Positions 1-12,761 are shown, counted from the stretch's first letter. The stretch is 64,000 bases of DNA from Mytilus californianus (GCF_021869535.1 NW_026262593.1:71450322-71514321); one strand, 5' to 3'. Program-made: numbers and translations. The notes: generated by a model from the sequence alone, not told the origin.

Positions 1-2165
1 CTCAATGGCGTCCGTTCAAAGGGAAGCAACTCGATCGTAATTATAATTTAGAGACCAAATGCAGTAATGAATATTGAAAAATTTAAGAAAAAAAAAAAGC
101 GAAGAAAATAATGCATGATAAGCATTAAACTCGATATCTTGAATAAAGCATGAACTTACTTAAGATAATATAAAATAAATAAAATTTGAAATAAAACATA
201 AAATGAGGTCATTTGATACTTAGTTTTGTCACAGAAATGCAACGTCAACGCCAAAACGAATTAAAAGTTCTGCTTGAAATTAGAGAACAGTGTTAAATAA
301 TAATCAGTTACATACAGTATTAGATATCTTAAGCAGTTTAAAAATGGGTGTTTTTTTTTTACATATCTACATACAGGGGAACGCCAGGGTCACACATGTA
401 TACCTTCGTTTTAGTGCGACAATAACTTTTAGAGTTTTTTAAGAGTTATCTATTTCAGTTCGCACATTCGTATTGATATTTGAGAGGTGGACAGTGTGTC
501 CCTGATTACCACTTCCCTCTACCTTACTCCCAGAGGAAAATCGCCCAAAGAAACCTTTCCAGCATATCTATATAACTCCTGCCCGTCATTCCCATGTTTA
601 ATTTTTCATTGATAATAAAATTCGTTTTTTCAATTTCTGCTTATATCAAAATTATTTCTGTATTTTTTAAACTTATTTGTTTAGCGTCGATTGACATAGT
701 TTACTTACATATCATGGGAGGGAACAAGTCCAAGATTAAATAAATCAGAATCGTGAAAAGACAGCGATTTAGAAAATGGACAAATTGTTCAGAATTTTTT
801 TTGTCAAGTTTCCCTATATGAACCTCTTAAAAGGTCAAAGGGGTCTTGTTTGACGAGGGTGAGAAATTGGAAATCAGAGACAAAGATCCAAATCATTCTA
901 ATATATATGCAAGTGTTGTATTTCCCTTCATCATCCTTTTTAATGCTTTTTTTAAATTCTAAGTTACGATCTGTCCATCATGTGAAATTGACAGTCTGGT
1001 CAGTTTTCAGTTTCCACCTCCCATAAAGACGAGTCACGTGACCAGAAACTCCTGATTCTAGCAGAAAAAAGTAAACAGATTTTAAGAAGTATTCAATGCC
1101 TTTAGATACCAAGAAAGGTAGGTTTTGTTGTCGTGAAAGTCGAAGTAATTTTCTCTTCATTTCAATGCCGTTTCACTCGGTTCACGATCGCATCTACGTT
1201 TAATTACAGGACGTCCTAATTTTGCTAACTCGCGATGCAATATTTTTTTATAACTCGGTTCTGTATTCGCTCCCTTTTCTGAATAAAAAATCCGTAAGGA
1301 TATACACATAAACGTTTCATTTGAATTTTATAAAATCGTGAAATTGTATAAAATTCAGGATTGAAACATTATCGTTGTGATGTGGCTACTTTAACTTCCA
1401 TACATGTGTATGATTAACAATAATTACAGAATGGTGATGTTGTCCGAGTAATGACACGAGTATGTTGCTCTGGTCACATCTGCTGATTGGTTCATCATTA
1501 ATTTTATACGAACTTCTAGCAGATAAGTAAAGATATACGATACAACTCATATATACTTCGGAAGTATACAGTATGTGATTTAGAAAAATGAGAGCGTCAA
1601 TCTTTATCAAAAATAATCTGTATAGCAACTTGTCTTATTAAATTTTCTGACTCCAGTAAGTTAAGAAAGACTCGTATATATCCGTCTTCTTTATTGTCAT
1701 GCTCAAAAAGACGATTTTTTATCTTTATACCCGTATTTACACATGTCATCTCTGACCACATTTGATTACAGAATTAAAGCATACAGATACTATGTAACTC
1801 CTGGAGACAAAAGGAATGGATTTGAGGGAGGTCTTTATCTACAGCACAGATTTATATCATGACAAAAATTATCAATGGAATAAACAAGATAGAAACCTTC
1901 GGTATTCACACTCACGATGTTACGTGAAATACAGAGGAGTGCAGTTTTTCCTTGGGCGCTTGGACTTTTGAGTCGAAGCAATTATACGTGAGTTAGTGGT
2001 AAATAAGACTGTCAACCCCTAATACGGACATTTTATCCTCCTCATTGGATTGTATACTTTGTAGGTTTTCTAACTTAATGACAAGCAGTGTATATGAGCC
2101 GTAATGCTTCTGAAACTGTAAAATATTTCAACATTGGTATATAATATATTTACAATGCAAAGATG
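1..2165. other. AT-rich non-coding stretch, nothing identified
   Basis: I see no recognisable gene, repeat family or RNA. Short open frames on the minus strand around 978-1160 and 1386-1628 have no familiar motif and are within chance length for this composition. Confidence 0.5.
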
Positions 2166-2174
2166 AAAAATTCG

Positions 2175-2870
2175 TAAGGGTTCCGCGGAACCCAGTGTCT
2201 CGCCTACTTTTGCTGTTAATCACAGGCTCAACAAAAATGAGGAAAAAAACTTAATAAAAATATTCCTCTCTATACTATCTTTTGATTGTAAGTAGCTTCT
2301 GTCCAAGTTTGTTAAAAATCCAGGATAGTTTATGAATCTAATAAATGTTTTAAAAACTTAAACTGCAGACTGTATGTAATATTAACTGGAAGAAAAACTA
2401 AGTCCATTTATAAGTAAAATACAGAAAAAATGGAACAAAATTTTAACAAAATTTCCTTCTAGATACTAGCTTTTAATCATAAACAAGCTTCTGTCCAAGT
2501 TTGGTACAAATCCAGGATAGTTTAAGAAAGTTGTTAAAATTTCAAAAACTTTAACCACAGAGTGAATGAGATGTTAACTGGCAGAAAAACTAAGTCCATT
2601 TATAAGTAAAATACGGAAAAAATGGAATTTTTTTTTTTACAAAATTTACTTCTGGATACTATCTTATGATCATAAACAAGCTTCTGTCCAAGTTTGGTAC
2701 AAATCCAGGATGGTTTAAGAAAGTTATTAAAATTTCAAAAACTTTAACCACAGAGTGAATATTTGTGGACGCCGCCGACGACGACGACGACGACGACGCC
2801 GACGGAATGTAGGATCGCTATGTCTCGCTTTTTCGACAAAAGTCGAAGGCTCGACAAAAATAAACATAAA
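2175..2870 (+). repeat. 193-bp tandem repeat block with CGA/CGC microsatellite end
   Basis: The word CTTCTGTCCAAGTTTG recurs at 2296, 2488 and 2681, a period of 192-193 bp. The units share further words such as AATCCAGGATRGTTTA and AAGTCCATTTATAAGTAAAA. The array is about 2.5 units long and diverges gradually. It ends in a CGCCGACGA-type triplet microsatellite at about 2766-2803, followed by a segment with repeated TCGACAAAA words (about 2833-2862). The short arginine-rich open frame at 2755-2952 is only the triplet repeat read through. The whole block resembles a dispersed repeat I recall from mussel DNA; that part is memory. Confidence 0.7.
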
Positions 2871-2879
2871 TTCAATTCA

Positions 2880-5800
2880 TATGCCCGCAACTTCAGGGTT
2901 TCGCTGGAGCCATTCAGTAAAAGAAACCGTTAATATATATCAATTTTTTTAAATATGCATTCCAATAAACACAATTTAAGATATAAACAACTGTCTGAAG
3001 ATGTTCTATTGTACATATACATATAGATGGCTTCGATATGTGACATTAATGTAACACATTGTTTGCATAAATATGCAATAAAAAACTGAGTATATGTATA
3101 CTCTTAACAATAAGTGCAAAATATCTTATTCGACAGACCTGTAACTTCATCTTGGAGAGGAGGATGAAAATCTACTTATACAGCGATAGTGTCAACCTTT
3201 AACCGAAAGAAGCTAGCGAGTTGAATCCTGACTTTTTCTGTTTTCTCTGTTTGAAAGCTTCAGAGATATGAAAGTCATTTATATCTTTTGAGACTAAATT
3301 AATGGCATGTAGTTTATCTAAAGAACTTGTTACTAATCGGGCGTTATTTTGAATACATTTTTTATATTTCAACCTTTCACCTTTACACAGAAACTGCTTG
3401 TTTTTGCAAGTTTTCTGTATTTCTATTTATTTTTTACTAATCTTTAAAGTTATTTCAAAACTCATTCTACAAACTCATACATAATTACAAAGAAACAGAA
3501 TTTCCTGTTTTCTCAAGTTTTTAAAATTTGTGTATCAAAATCTTTTTTCATTTATTTCAGACTTTTAATATGAATAGAAGTTTTTGTTAAAAAGAAGCGA
3601 AACAGGAAATTATTATAAGCCGAGTCTTATACCCATTGTTCGATGTATCCTATATGGATCGTTAGACCATGAAAAACCAAGGTTACGGATTATACTTAAG
3701 GTAAATAAAACATTTTTTAAAGATCTTGGCGTATCACATTCCGTGAACTTTTAACTTACACATCACACATCTTTTGTCGGGATTATACACAGAGTTTACG
3801 ATACTTATACAATAGAATACGATTTTATGGACAAAAGACTGTTATTTTTACCTTTAAAACTGTGAAAATTAAATATACTATCAAATAATTGAGTCTTTAT
3901 ATTTAACTTTATTGAAGATTGTTGCCAAGTGGAATACACTATGTTCAAAACACACTACGGTTCATTGAAGTGTCCTTTTATACCGTATATGTTTCTGTAA
4001 CACTCCAGTGTAAACTGTCAAAAAAATAACGAATTGAAGGCATGCATTAGACCACTTTCGAGTTATGTCCTTCACCGGAAAAGTTTGTCAATTATGCGCG
4101 CCTTTATGACGTCATAACCAGATAGACTGGGGATCGCCTGTATCCCTACACTATTTAAGTTCATCAAGCGTCTTCGTGATCGTCATAATGCAGGATAAAC
4201 AAGAAATAATGTTTGTTCCGTGTGTACTTAATCACAATTCCCTAATGACAGCAGTGCTGATTATTAATAACAAGAATTTAATTTGCCGAATAATTCGTGC
4301 AATATAGCCTCATATTTTTTCAACCGCTCGCTCAACATGGGAAGGAAGCGCGATGATGCCCCTAAACGCACGAATGATGTTCACTAAAACCAAAAAGTTT
4401 TTGACGGAAATGCAACGAACCCGAAAGTTGTCTATTAGCATTCTCACAGTTCTTTTATCTTCTTGTCCTGATTTCCAAATTTAGCAGTTTTGTCTCAACA
4501 TCATGACGGTCTCTTCAAACATTATTGCATTACAAGTACTATCGTGAGTGTCAGTCTATCATGTTATTTAGTATCGTTTGAAGTACAAGTACAGTATTTA
4601 CTGCTGAAGTAATAAAAAAAAGTCCTTCTCTTCTTCTCTTCTTCAACCTTTCATAATGTTTTGGAATTCCCAAATTGAATTCCTACATACAACTGAAAAA
4701 GCTGTCAAGTTTTATAAACAAAGTAATATTTCGTCAAACTATGATATTTCATATTTACTTTAAATTTTAATAAGTTTTTTTTATCAAGAAGCTCAACTCA
4801 TGCAAACTTCAAAAATTGAATCTTGTTCATATTACTGAAGTTCAAATAAACATTCATTACTTACATTGAAGAAATTTACCATGATTCTTGTTATTTTACA
4901 GAATACACGCAAGAATTAATTTAGAAGTTATCGATCCTTTCATCCGATTCCAAAGAGGCCAATAAAAGGCTGCTAGCTCAGCTCACAAGAAGAATCAATT
5001 ATTTGACAGGCTATCAAAAGGAATATCATGTGATACTATCATTTAATACGAACAATGATCCGAAGAGCAATAAGATGGCGCTTGATTTCTTCCAATGATT
5101 AGTATTATTATTTTAACTGACAAAGCCTTCAACCCAGGACGGTAGGAAAAGAAAACATGGCAGACGTTTGGAGAAATAACATCCAACTGAAACTGACAAT
5201 GAAAGTGCTCCAGGCTGATTATTTGTGGTATTACATGGATAAGCCAATTTCCTGCTTAATTAGACGGCATTTCTCTGTGTAAATAAAGAAAGCAATGCAA
5301 TGTAATGATATCGCCGAATGATGCGATCAATTCATAGGTTCTATAAAGTCTGGTCTATAATATGTCACTCAGATGTCGTATAGGGTTCTGAAAAAGACAC
5401 TTTGTTTATCGAAGGAAGAAGGCTAATAAGTGAAATTCGCAACTGATTGACAGCTGGGCGGTAACGTGTCTGTCCAGTGATATATTGTGAAATGTAACTC
5501 GCATTTCATTTCAAATTGCGTTTTCGGCACATCGAACTAATATTTTCGGATCAAATCAATATCATCTTTTCATTACTATAAAATTGAGAAAAACATCCCT
5601 TTGAACCCCCTCTGTTGACGGGATAAGTTTTAAGATACATTGAGGGGTGGTGGTGGTGGGGGGGGGGGGGCAAAAGGAAGTTGGTCAAATATTGTCATGA
5701 TAGTTTTCATCTTACCAAACACGTTTTCTGCTGTTTCCTCTATAGATCTGTTTCTTGTTTTACAAAATGTGTGTGTGTATGTATAAAACACAAGTGAATG

Positions 5801-7620
5801 TTTCAGATAAGCTTATAAAGTGTATAGAAAATTCACATATTATTACTGATACTCATCAAAATCTAACTCCGTATTTATGCCTCCTTATTAAGAAGAAACA
5901 AATAATAGCTCGAATTTTCGTTATCTAGGGATTGGACATATTAAGGTATTGAGCTAAGAACTAAAACTTAATGACTTTGAATGGTGTATCATTAAATGAC
6001 CATCGAAATAAGCCTCGGGTGTAAACTGTGATGGGGCCACGTGATTTTCAATTTTAAGTGGTTTGTGAATAGTTATACATTTTCGTCTGTATAATTCTTT
6101 AAGTTGATTTCTAAGACAAAATATATTTCTGATTCGAAAAAGATGGAGTTATATAAGATAACTAGAAAATACCAAATTACTTACAATGTAAAGATTTACA
6201 AATTTTATATATGAAATAAAGTGATAAAAGAATACAAATCCTGCTCAACGCTCCCCTCTCCCTAAACCTGCAAGGTCCTTAAAGATGATAAAACTGCTAC
6301 ATTGTACATGTACCATTACATGACTCACAAGTAAAAAAGCGTGTCCTTTTCAAAGAACAGAGAGCTATTAAAATTAGACTTATTACAGTAAGAAAAGTCA
6401 AGCAATACAATAAGACTACTACATGTAGCTAGTTAAAAAAATACAAGATATGATATTAAGAGGTTAAGAGATCGCAACTCTAAAATTCACTAAATTAAAC
6501 ATTTATCAAAACTTTTACGTAACACAATCTTGAAATGTACTAAGTACTATATAAAAGTGTCCGTAATACATTAAATGTATTTGACACCTGTACGTTTAGC
6601 AAACATATTACAATGACTAAATATTTGACAATTTTCATTCATTTTACACCATTATGTTTACACAAATCACTGTAACATTTCTGTATGTAACTGAAACTTG
6701 TTAATAATTTTAAATATCCCATAACTGAATTATAAACGAGTTTACTTACCCCAACCATTTCCAAAAGAAAAACTAATCAATGAACTATTGATCACAATTA
6801 ATTAGTCTTTATTGATTAACAAAAGTAGTTATTCCAAACGTAAAAACATGTATATCCTGATTAAATGTCAAGTTTTTGTCTCTTTCACCAACATTGATTC
6901 TCGGTTTCTATTTACGTGTTAAACACACTCTTACAAATCAAACGTCAAGTACATTGATGTAAAACGCTATTTACACCCGGAACAATGAAAACCCGCCTTT
7001 CGTTAGTCACACATGGCAGATGCGACACACTTAGAAATAAATTGCTATACACACTCACAGTAATTCATTTTACAGTATAGTTGTTTTTTTTATCTACAGG
7101 TAAAAAGTAAAACACTTCTTTTACAAAGAAAGCGTTTTATCCAGATGCAGAAAAATGCACACCACGTATGATTTCGTACCAAGAACACCTTTCTGTTACA
7201 AATTATCCCAAGTTGGGAAGTAAATTTATATAAGTTCAGTAGACACTACTTATGGATGTTAGTTTTGTGTTCCATATTGCCAAATACATTACGCTCTCTG
7301 AGATACAAGATTTTATTAAATTTAGATTTTTATTAAAATTTTCTTAATAAGTTTTGGAGAAAGAATACTGATATTTTGTACACTGATCAAAGCCTTTAGA
7401 TCTGAGAAAATCCATGTAAAACAAACTAATTTAAAATATTCTTAAAATGGAAACTTTTTATCTAACACAGCTGGAATGTTTGTAATAATGATTATTGACA
7501 AGTTCGCTTCCAGGTTTTAGGGAGAGCTTGGCTATCATCAAGCACCCATTAATATTATATTTTTGAAACGGACATTTTAAAGATGAAACATTTGTTAAAT
7601 TGACTTATCAGTGTTTGCTT
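2880..7620. other. Long non-coding stretch without a recognised repeat
   Basis: There is no gene or repeat family that I can support. Two small sites stand out. A perfect CRE-type palindrome TGACGTCA lies at 4107-4114, next to a GCGCGC run, and a 13-base G run lies at 5658-5670 after GGTGGTGGTG. The rest is AT-rich with scattered homopolymers. Confidence 0.45.
4107..4114. promoter_or_regulatory. CRE-like palindrome TGACGTCA
   Basis: This is a perfect 8-bp match to the cAMP-response element bound by CREB/ATF bZIP proteins in animals. It sits in a locally less AT-rich patch (4090-4200). No first exon or start site is recognisable nearby, so regulatory function is not shown and a chance match is possible. 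Confidence 0.2.
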
Positions 7621-7622
7621 AA

Positions 7623-7945
7623 AATGCAGTGGCGAATATTTCATGCATACTTAGGACTAGAACAAATCAGCAATTTTGTCAACAAAACAGTTCTGCAGAG
7701 TGGGTTGAGGATGATGGTCGAGAAATTTTAAATGCCACTGTGAAAAAGATGGTATATGTAGATCGGAAAAGGCCATACCTTTTGCCTTACAATAGATCAT
7801 TTATTGACCCCCAATGACATTATTTCAAGGATTATCTAATGCTCGAAGACCGTATTATTCTCAATACGGGTTTGACGTCCCCATTCCGACTGGACGTGGT
7901 TGCATATTTATACACCCATATCGGCAAAACGTGTGCCCTTCTCTA
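7623..7945 (+). repeat. Family A dispersed repeat, copy 1
   Basis: The left part carries the family word GTGGCGAATATTTCATGCAT. The right part carries TTTGACGTCCCCATTCCGAC and TGGACGTGGTTGCATATTTA. The same order of words recurs at 11608-11950 and 30146-30486. The copy is diverged and lacks the TTGA-rich left end seen in the others. The open frame at 7629-7817 lies wholly inside the repeat and is not a gene. The strand is given relative to copies that start with the TTGA-rich end. Confidence 0.7.
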
Positions 7946-8697
7946 ATATCGGGTTTTCCGCTTAGGTGATCGTATTTGTATACCCAGTCAACTCTGTTGG
8001 CTCTAAATTTTTAAATGCAATGTCCTGCTTTTTAGCAGACGAATAATGGTGGCTGGACACGAGAAAAGCCGATTAACAACGAATTTGACAGTAAACTGAT
8101 TGCATAATAGTGGCTTGAGATTAATCCAATTTTGGAGGCAATTCAGATGTAATTGCCCGGAAACAATGATAATTGCTTAACTGTCTACACGAATTATATC
8201 AAAGAGGAAGAATCGCAGTAAAGTAACTGACAAAAGAAAGAGAGAAATTCTTGATAAGTTCCCGATAAGATAGCACTCGTTACAACTAAGTTGCATTACA
8301 TTGCATTATATCCACTTACTGACATATTTACAATACCAATTGTACTTAAAAAAAGATAAAAATAGGTCCCGTAACCTTGGCAGAAGGAATGAAAACCAAT
8401 TGCAGAAAAATAAAACAAACATACATGGAGAAATTGTAAGAAAATTAGATTTTCTTTTGCACTTGATGTATATGAGCACTAGTTTGTGACCAAGATTTTG
8501 CATGCTTGGGAAGAACTAAACTGGTTATCCTCATGCTAGGGTGAGGTGGTATCTTTATTGAATTTAACGTCACAGTTAAACGCTAATTCAACAAACCAGA
8601 AAAGTTTAAATATAGACAAATTTCTGGAAGCTTAATGACTTATTATATTGTAGGGTTGCTGTCTTGTTGACGTTCACTCAATGTCTCTTTTCAATCA

Positions 8698-8954
8698 TGA
8701 TTGATCTTTGGTGTTTAACACCACTTTCAACACTTTTTGCTATATCGTTGCAGCCAGTTTTTATTTGTGGAGGAAGCCAGCGTACACAGAGAGGAGAATC
8801 AACCTTCGGCAGGAGAATTGGTAACCCTCACCAATTCGAGTCGAACGCACCTAGCTGCCACGAGTGGGTTCGAACTCGATCACAACTTGGGAGTTGACAG
8901 GCTAGTGATTACTGTAGATGGGATAGTTGGACCCATCAGCCATCGAGGCCCCCG
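8698..8954 (-). mobile_element. tRNA-derived SINE, full length with target duplication (family B, copy 1)
   Basis: On the minus strand the head contains GAGTTCGAACCC, a good RNA polymerase III B box, preceded by an A-box-like TGGCTGATGGG near the 5' end. The body contains GCCAGTTTTTATTTGTGGAGG on the plus strand. The 3' tail on the minus strand is an ATCAATCA-type simple repeat. The element is bounded by the 9-bp direct repeat TTTCAATCA at 8689-8697 and 8955-8963, the expected target-site duplication. Other copies lie at 23312-23562 and 47162-47314. SINEs of this layout are known in bivalves; assignment to a named family would need a search. Confidence 0.85.
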
Positions 8955-8964
8955 TTTCAATCAC

Positions 8965-9960
8965 AACCGTGATGAAAAACGCAAAAGCATTAATAGCAAA
9001 ATATTATCTATAGGGTCATTACATTAACTATATTTTTCAATTAATGACATTTATATGACAGATTCTACCGAAACATCAGAAAATTATCGCATAAAAGCAA
9101 TGCTGTGATGAATACGCAAACATCTTAAACAAACAAACTGATGTAAATCAAGAGAGTTTCTATTGATTTCCTGTGTAATGGCTCGGGATGGATGACACAA
9201 TTTGTTTTCATTAGTCCCGACTTCACGCCTGATTTCAAAGATTCGCGACTTTGATATAAATTTGTTGATCATATATCACTGAACTCTTGATAAAGTAGAA
9301 TTAACTGTAGCATAATCAGAATGATTCTTCGTCGTCTGGTTGGCGACTGAAACATTGGGTGGTAAAGTCTCCAGTCGGAAACACAACATATACACAACTT
9401 GATTATGAAACATATGTTGATCCAAATACCCGAATTGGAAAGTGTGTTTTGTCTATGGCAATTTGTCTAGAATTTAAATAAAATATGCAATATCATACAC
9501 AATCGGGATTATCCTTAGAATTTATTTACGCACAGGGGGCGGGGGACTAAATATTAACCATACATAAGCATACTTCTTTGTGTGTAATAAATTATAAAGA
9601 AACACTTTTAAAGTTTTTATTAAAATAAACACTAAAAACTTGTTGAAAGCATCTAGAGGCTATTGGAACTTTATTAAGAATACAATTCGTCTTGCTGTAT
9701 ACAATTTATTATTGAAACAGTCGTTCTGTATATATTCTATCTATTTAACACACCATAAAATAAGTTTATTATACTCCTATGTTTATGTAATTTGTAAATT
9801 TATGAGGAACAGGCTCAACTTCAAATGTACTGTTCAATCTAATGTTATAAGAATGGACCAGCTTAAATTTTCGATAGCACGACTTATTTCTTTTGATTTT
9901 CTTAACTGTTTTTCTCCAATATAAATAGATAATATCTATACTGTGTGTCATAACTAGAGA
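8965..9960. other. Non-coding stretch, no feature recognised
   Basis: AT-rich sequence. The word GTCGTCTGGTTGGCGACTGA near 9330 may belong to a dispersed repeat, but I find no second copy in the window. Confidence 0.4.
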
Positions 9961-9974
9961 TTTGAATACAGCAA

Positions 9975-10060
9975 ATGGGCGTAATTCCAGAAAATTGAAG
10001 GTATAGAGCCGAACGAAGCGAGTCAAACAATTTTTTTGGACGATTAAATATTAAAAAAAG
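9975..10060 (+). repeat. Short dispersed repeat shared with 12762-12845 (family S, copy 1)
   Basis: The stretch reading AAATTGAAGGTATAGAGC, then a GCGAGT word, then TTTTTTTGGACGATT aligns with 12770-12842 (ATTGAAGATATAAAGCGAGC, then TTTTTTTGGACGATTTTA). The two copies are diverged. No boundary or coding content is visible. Confidence 0.55.
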
Positions 10061-10166
10061 TTGAGATGTGAATAACGAAAACCTCGATGTACCATGCCAA
10101 CCTTGCATCGTAAATGGATACACATAACATAAACGGTCCTTATTTCTGTGTTTAAAAATGAATAAC

Positions 10167-10320
10167 ACAAGCGCGGATTCAGACAAAGGGCATACGGCGG
10201 CGCAAGCCCCCCCATAATGTAATAACGGTACAATTACAGCCAATTTTGTGTCAAAATAATGGCCTGTTATTCATTATTTTGTGGAGCGCCCCCTAGCATC
10301 AAATCCTGGATCCGCGCCTG
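10167..10320. mobile_element. Small inverted-terminus element, GCGCGGATYCAG ends
   Basis: The left end reads AAGCGCGGATTCAG. The right end, reverse-complemented, reads CAGGCGCGGATCCAGG. The body is about 150 bp with C-rich patches near both ends and no open frame. This fits a MITE-like non-autonomous element. No clear target duplication is seen. A related terminus (GGCGGATCCTAG / GCGCGGATCCGG) occurs at 15304-15395. Confidence 0.5.
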
Positions 10321-10679
10321 TAACCATTCTTGTCACTACTTCAACAATTTCAGCCGAATTATGAAGGGCTATTCCCTATACACTTTACGAACCGACAAGC
10401 GTCCAATCGAATTTGAAGAGCTAACCCTATACATTTGACGAATTGGCAAGCGTCCAATCATCCCGAGGTTAACACGAGTAATAATATTTTCAGAAATACA
10501 AATAAATAATCAGGAATTTCAAAACCACCAGTTTTGTCCAGTGTCTATCTGCCTTCGTTGTATTTGTAAACAACACTGAGACGTGTGACAGATACAGATG
10601 TTCCCTATGATGATACAAACCATAGCAATCAATATAAAAGTAAATAAAATAACAGCATGTTACATTATCCTTACTTATG

Positions 10680-11196
10680 AGGGTTTGGATGAGGGTCCTT
10701 TATTTCTGTATTCTTTAATTTTGTAGGTTATTTTTTAGAATAGTTTTTAACCATTTTTCTTTATTCTTTATATATTTTTGCCTAATTTCTCTATTCTTTA
10801 TATGTTTTTGCCCAATTTCTCAATTATTTTTATTTTTTTGCCCAATTTCTCTATTATTTATATGTTTTTGCCCAATTTATCTATTCTTTATATGTTTTTG
10901 TACAATTTATCTATTCTTTATATGTTTTTGCACAATTTTTTTATTATTTATATTTTTTGTCCAATTTCTCTATTCTTTATATGTTTTTGCCCAATTTATC
11001 TATGCTTTATATGTTTTTGCCCAATTTCTCCATTGTTTATATGTTTTTGCCCGATTTCTCTATTATTATTTATAGTATCCCATTATTCTCTACTCTGTAT
11101 TGCTTTTGCCTTTTTTTCTCTATTCTTTATTTCTTGGGCTATTTTGATGTAGTAATGACACAACATTCTCTCTTCTGTAAACCCCACCCAGACCCT
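10680..11196 (+). mobile_element. TIR element with about ten 30-bp internal tandem repeats (family I, copy 1)
   Basis: The left terminus AGGGTTTGGATGAGGG faces the right terminus, which reads AGGGTCTGGGTGGGG on the minus strand. The core at about 10769-11075 is about ten consecutive units near 30 bp, each built from TATGTTTTTGCCCAATTT plus CTCTATTCTTTA. The 8-bp flanks are TACTTATG (left) and CATTTATA (right): 5 of 8 match and every difference is a transition, as expected for a decayed target duplication. The 124- and 85-residue open frames here read repeats of MFLPNFSI and are by-products of the 30-bp period. No transposase is present, so the element is non-autonomous. Confidence 0.75.
10769..11075 (+). 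repeat. 30-bp minisatellite core of the element at 10680-11196
   Basis: The unit has a near-constant T-rich half (ATGTTTTTGCCCAATTT) and a CTATTCTTTA half, with point changes and small indels. The period is divisible by three, so a long repetitive open frame results without selection for protein. Related but more degenerate cores occur at 17240-17345 (same strand) and 34660-34800 (opposite strand). Confidence 0.85.
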
Positions 11197-11401
11197 CATT
11201 TATACATACCATAAATATATAAATTACATTTTTTTTTAAAAGTTTAAAGAATATTTCAATCGAACAGATAAAGAATGTATTTCTATATACATAAGACAAT
11301 ACATCCCTTTGTTCGAATGAACTTTGGTAAATTGAATATTTATGCCTAAATGCTCTTGAACTTCGTACTTGATTTTGGCCTTTTAAAATATAACTTTTTT
11401 G

Positions 11402-11480
11402 ATTCGAGCGTCACTGATGAGTCTTTTGTTGGCGAAACGAGCGTGTGGCGTTCAAAATTATAAACCCGGTATTTTTATTG
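11402..11480 (+). repeat. Dispersed repeat fragment (family H, copy 1)
   Basis: The words GAGCGTCACTGATGAGTCTT, GGCGAAACGAGCG and AAATTATAAACCCGGTATTT occur here. The reverse complement of 42205-42270 carries the same order (CGATGAGTCTTTTGAAGGCG, AAACGCTCGTCTGGCG). I remember this sequence as very common in mussel DNA. It has no coding content. Confidence 0.6.
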
Positions 11481-11607
11481 ATCGTGTTTATTTTAAACAT
11501 CCGATGGTCAACTCTAGGCAAAAACATACAAGACACTTTCTTCTAGTCATTTGTTTTACCTTTGTCGAAAAATTAACCTGAAAAGGACCTCTTTTTAACA
11601 GAAAATA

Positions 11608-11950
11608 ATTGATTGCTGGTTGATTAACGTCCAGTGGCAAACATTTCATGCATGTTCGAATTCAGGACTCGAACAAATTAAAAATAACAACAATAGTCCT
11701 GTAGTAGAGGCTGTCCGGGATGAAGGTCGGGGAAATCTTGACTGCCACTGGAAAATGAGGGTGTATTGGATAGGGAAAGACATTTTGCCTTGCGACAGTC
11801 CACCTACGAACCCCTCAAGGAGCGGGGCACTCTCTTGACACGAGGCATTGGATTTAACGTTCCCCTTCTGACTGGACGAAGCTGCGTACTTGTTCATCCC
11901 GAATAGCCAAACGGACACCCACTTTGGCAATGTTTTTACTGCCGGTCGAA
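11608..11950 (+). repeat. Family A dispersed repeat, copy 2, near full length
   Basis: It begins with a degenerate TTGA-rich end (ATTGATTGCTGGTTGATT), then AACGTCCAGTGGCAAACATT. The middle word CGAACCCCTCAAGGAG and the right part GGATTTAACGTTCCCCTTCT are shared with the copy at 30146. Open frames on both strands here are internal to the repeat. The TTGA-rich end resembles a SINE or LINE tail read on the minus strand, but no pol III boxes are visible. Confidence 0.75.
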
Positions 11951-11954
11951 ATTA

Positions 11955-12755
11955 AGAAGACCAAGTGACCATATTTCTATTCAACAAAAAGTGAGACACA
12001 CCCAATCATGCTCTCATGCAGTTGCTTTTTTTTCTTTTCTTAGATGGTATAATTATAAAAGTCATGATTATAATTTAGACTGTTGTCTTTTTTATGCATG
12101 AAATTTTTAATAAAAGATCATAGAGGAAGAATTCGAATAATGCTATTGTTGTTTGTATAATACCCGTTGAACGGTTCTTGAATTATCTAGCCCAAAATTA
12201 AAGCAGGTATTCCAAATTTAGTATATATCGTGTATACATGTTAAAACTGGTGCTATTTTTATCGAAAATGACAGTTTAAATTCAAATGTATCATTTAAAA
12301 TGTCAATAAAGTTCAGTCGGAAGTTGATAAATTAAACAAACATGTCGCTATAACCAAATACTTTTAAAATGAAAATTTTAATCAAGATAACACACACATT
12401 TCATGACAATAACTCATTTCGTTTTTTACATAAAATTTATTATCGAGGGAAACAGTGTTTGACTCTGAGCCTCGGTGCCTTGTTTTCTCTCTCTCAACCA
12501 TGCACAAAGCAATATTTGATCAAACCTTTTAAATAGATGATGAAGTTCGTAAAACGTCTCTCTACGGACCATAAACCATAATTTAGGTGTAAATTGATCT
12601 TGAAATTGATAAATCTGACTAAGGATAAACTCTTTTTCCGAACTGTTTTGTTTACACATAAGATTGTTATTCCAAGCAACTATAATTAAAAAATAACACT
12701 TTAATGTGTAATTCATATGTTTAATAAAAAGTTCAATACTAAATGATCATGTATT
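11955..12755. other. Non-coding stretch with one unsupported ORF
   Basis: The only item is a 96-codon ATG frame on the minus strand (12426-12716) with a hydrophobic stretch (YFLIIVAW) near its start. It resembles no family I know. At this AT content several frames of that length are expected by chance in 64 kb, so I do not call it a gene. Confidence 0.4.
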
Positions 12756-12761
12756 TTTGAC

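Noticed and set aside
10778-11214. 124- and 85-codon open frames with repeated MFLPNFSI-like text
   Set aside because: They are the 30-bp tandem core of a transposable element read in frame; the period is a multiple of three.
12426-12716. 96-codon ATG frame with a hydrophobic start
   Set aside because: About five frames of that length are expected by chance at this composition, and no family or context supports it.
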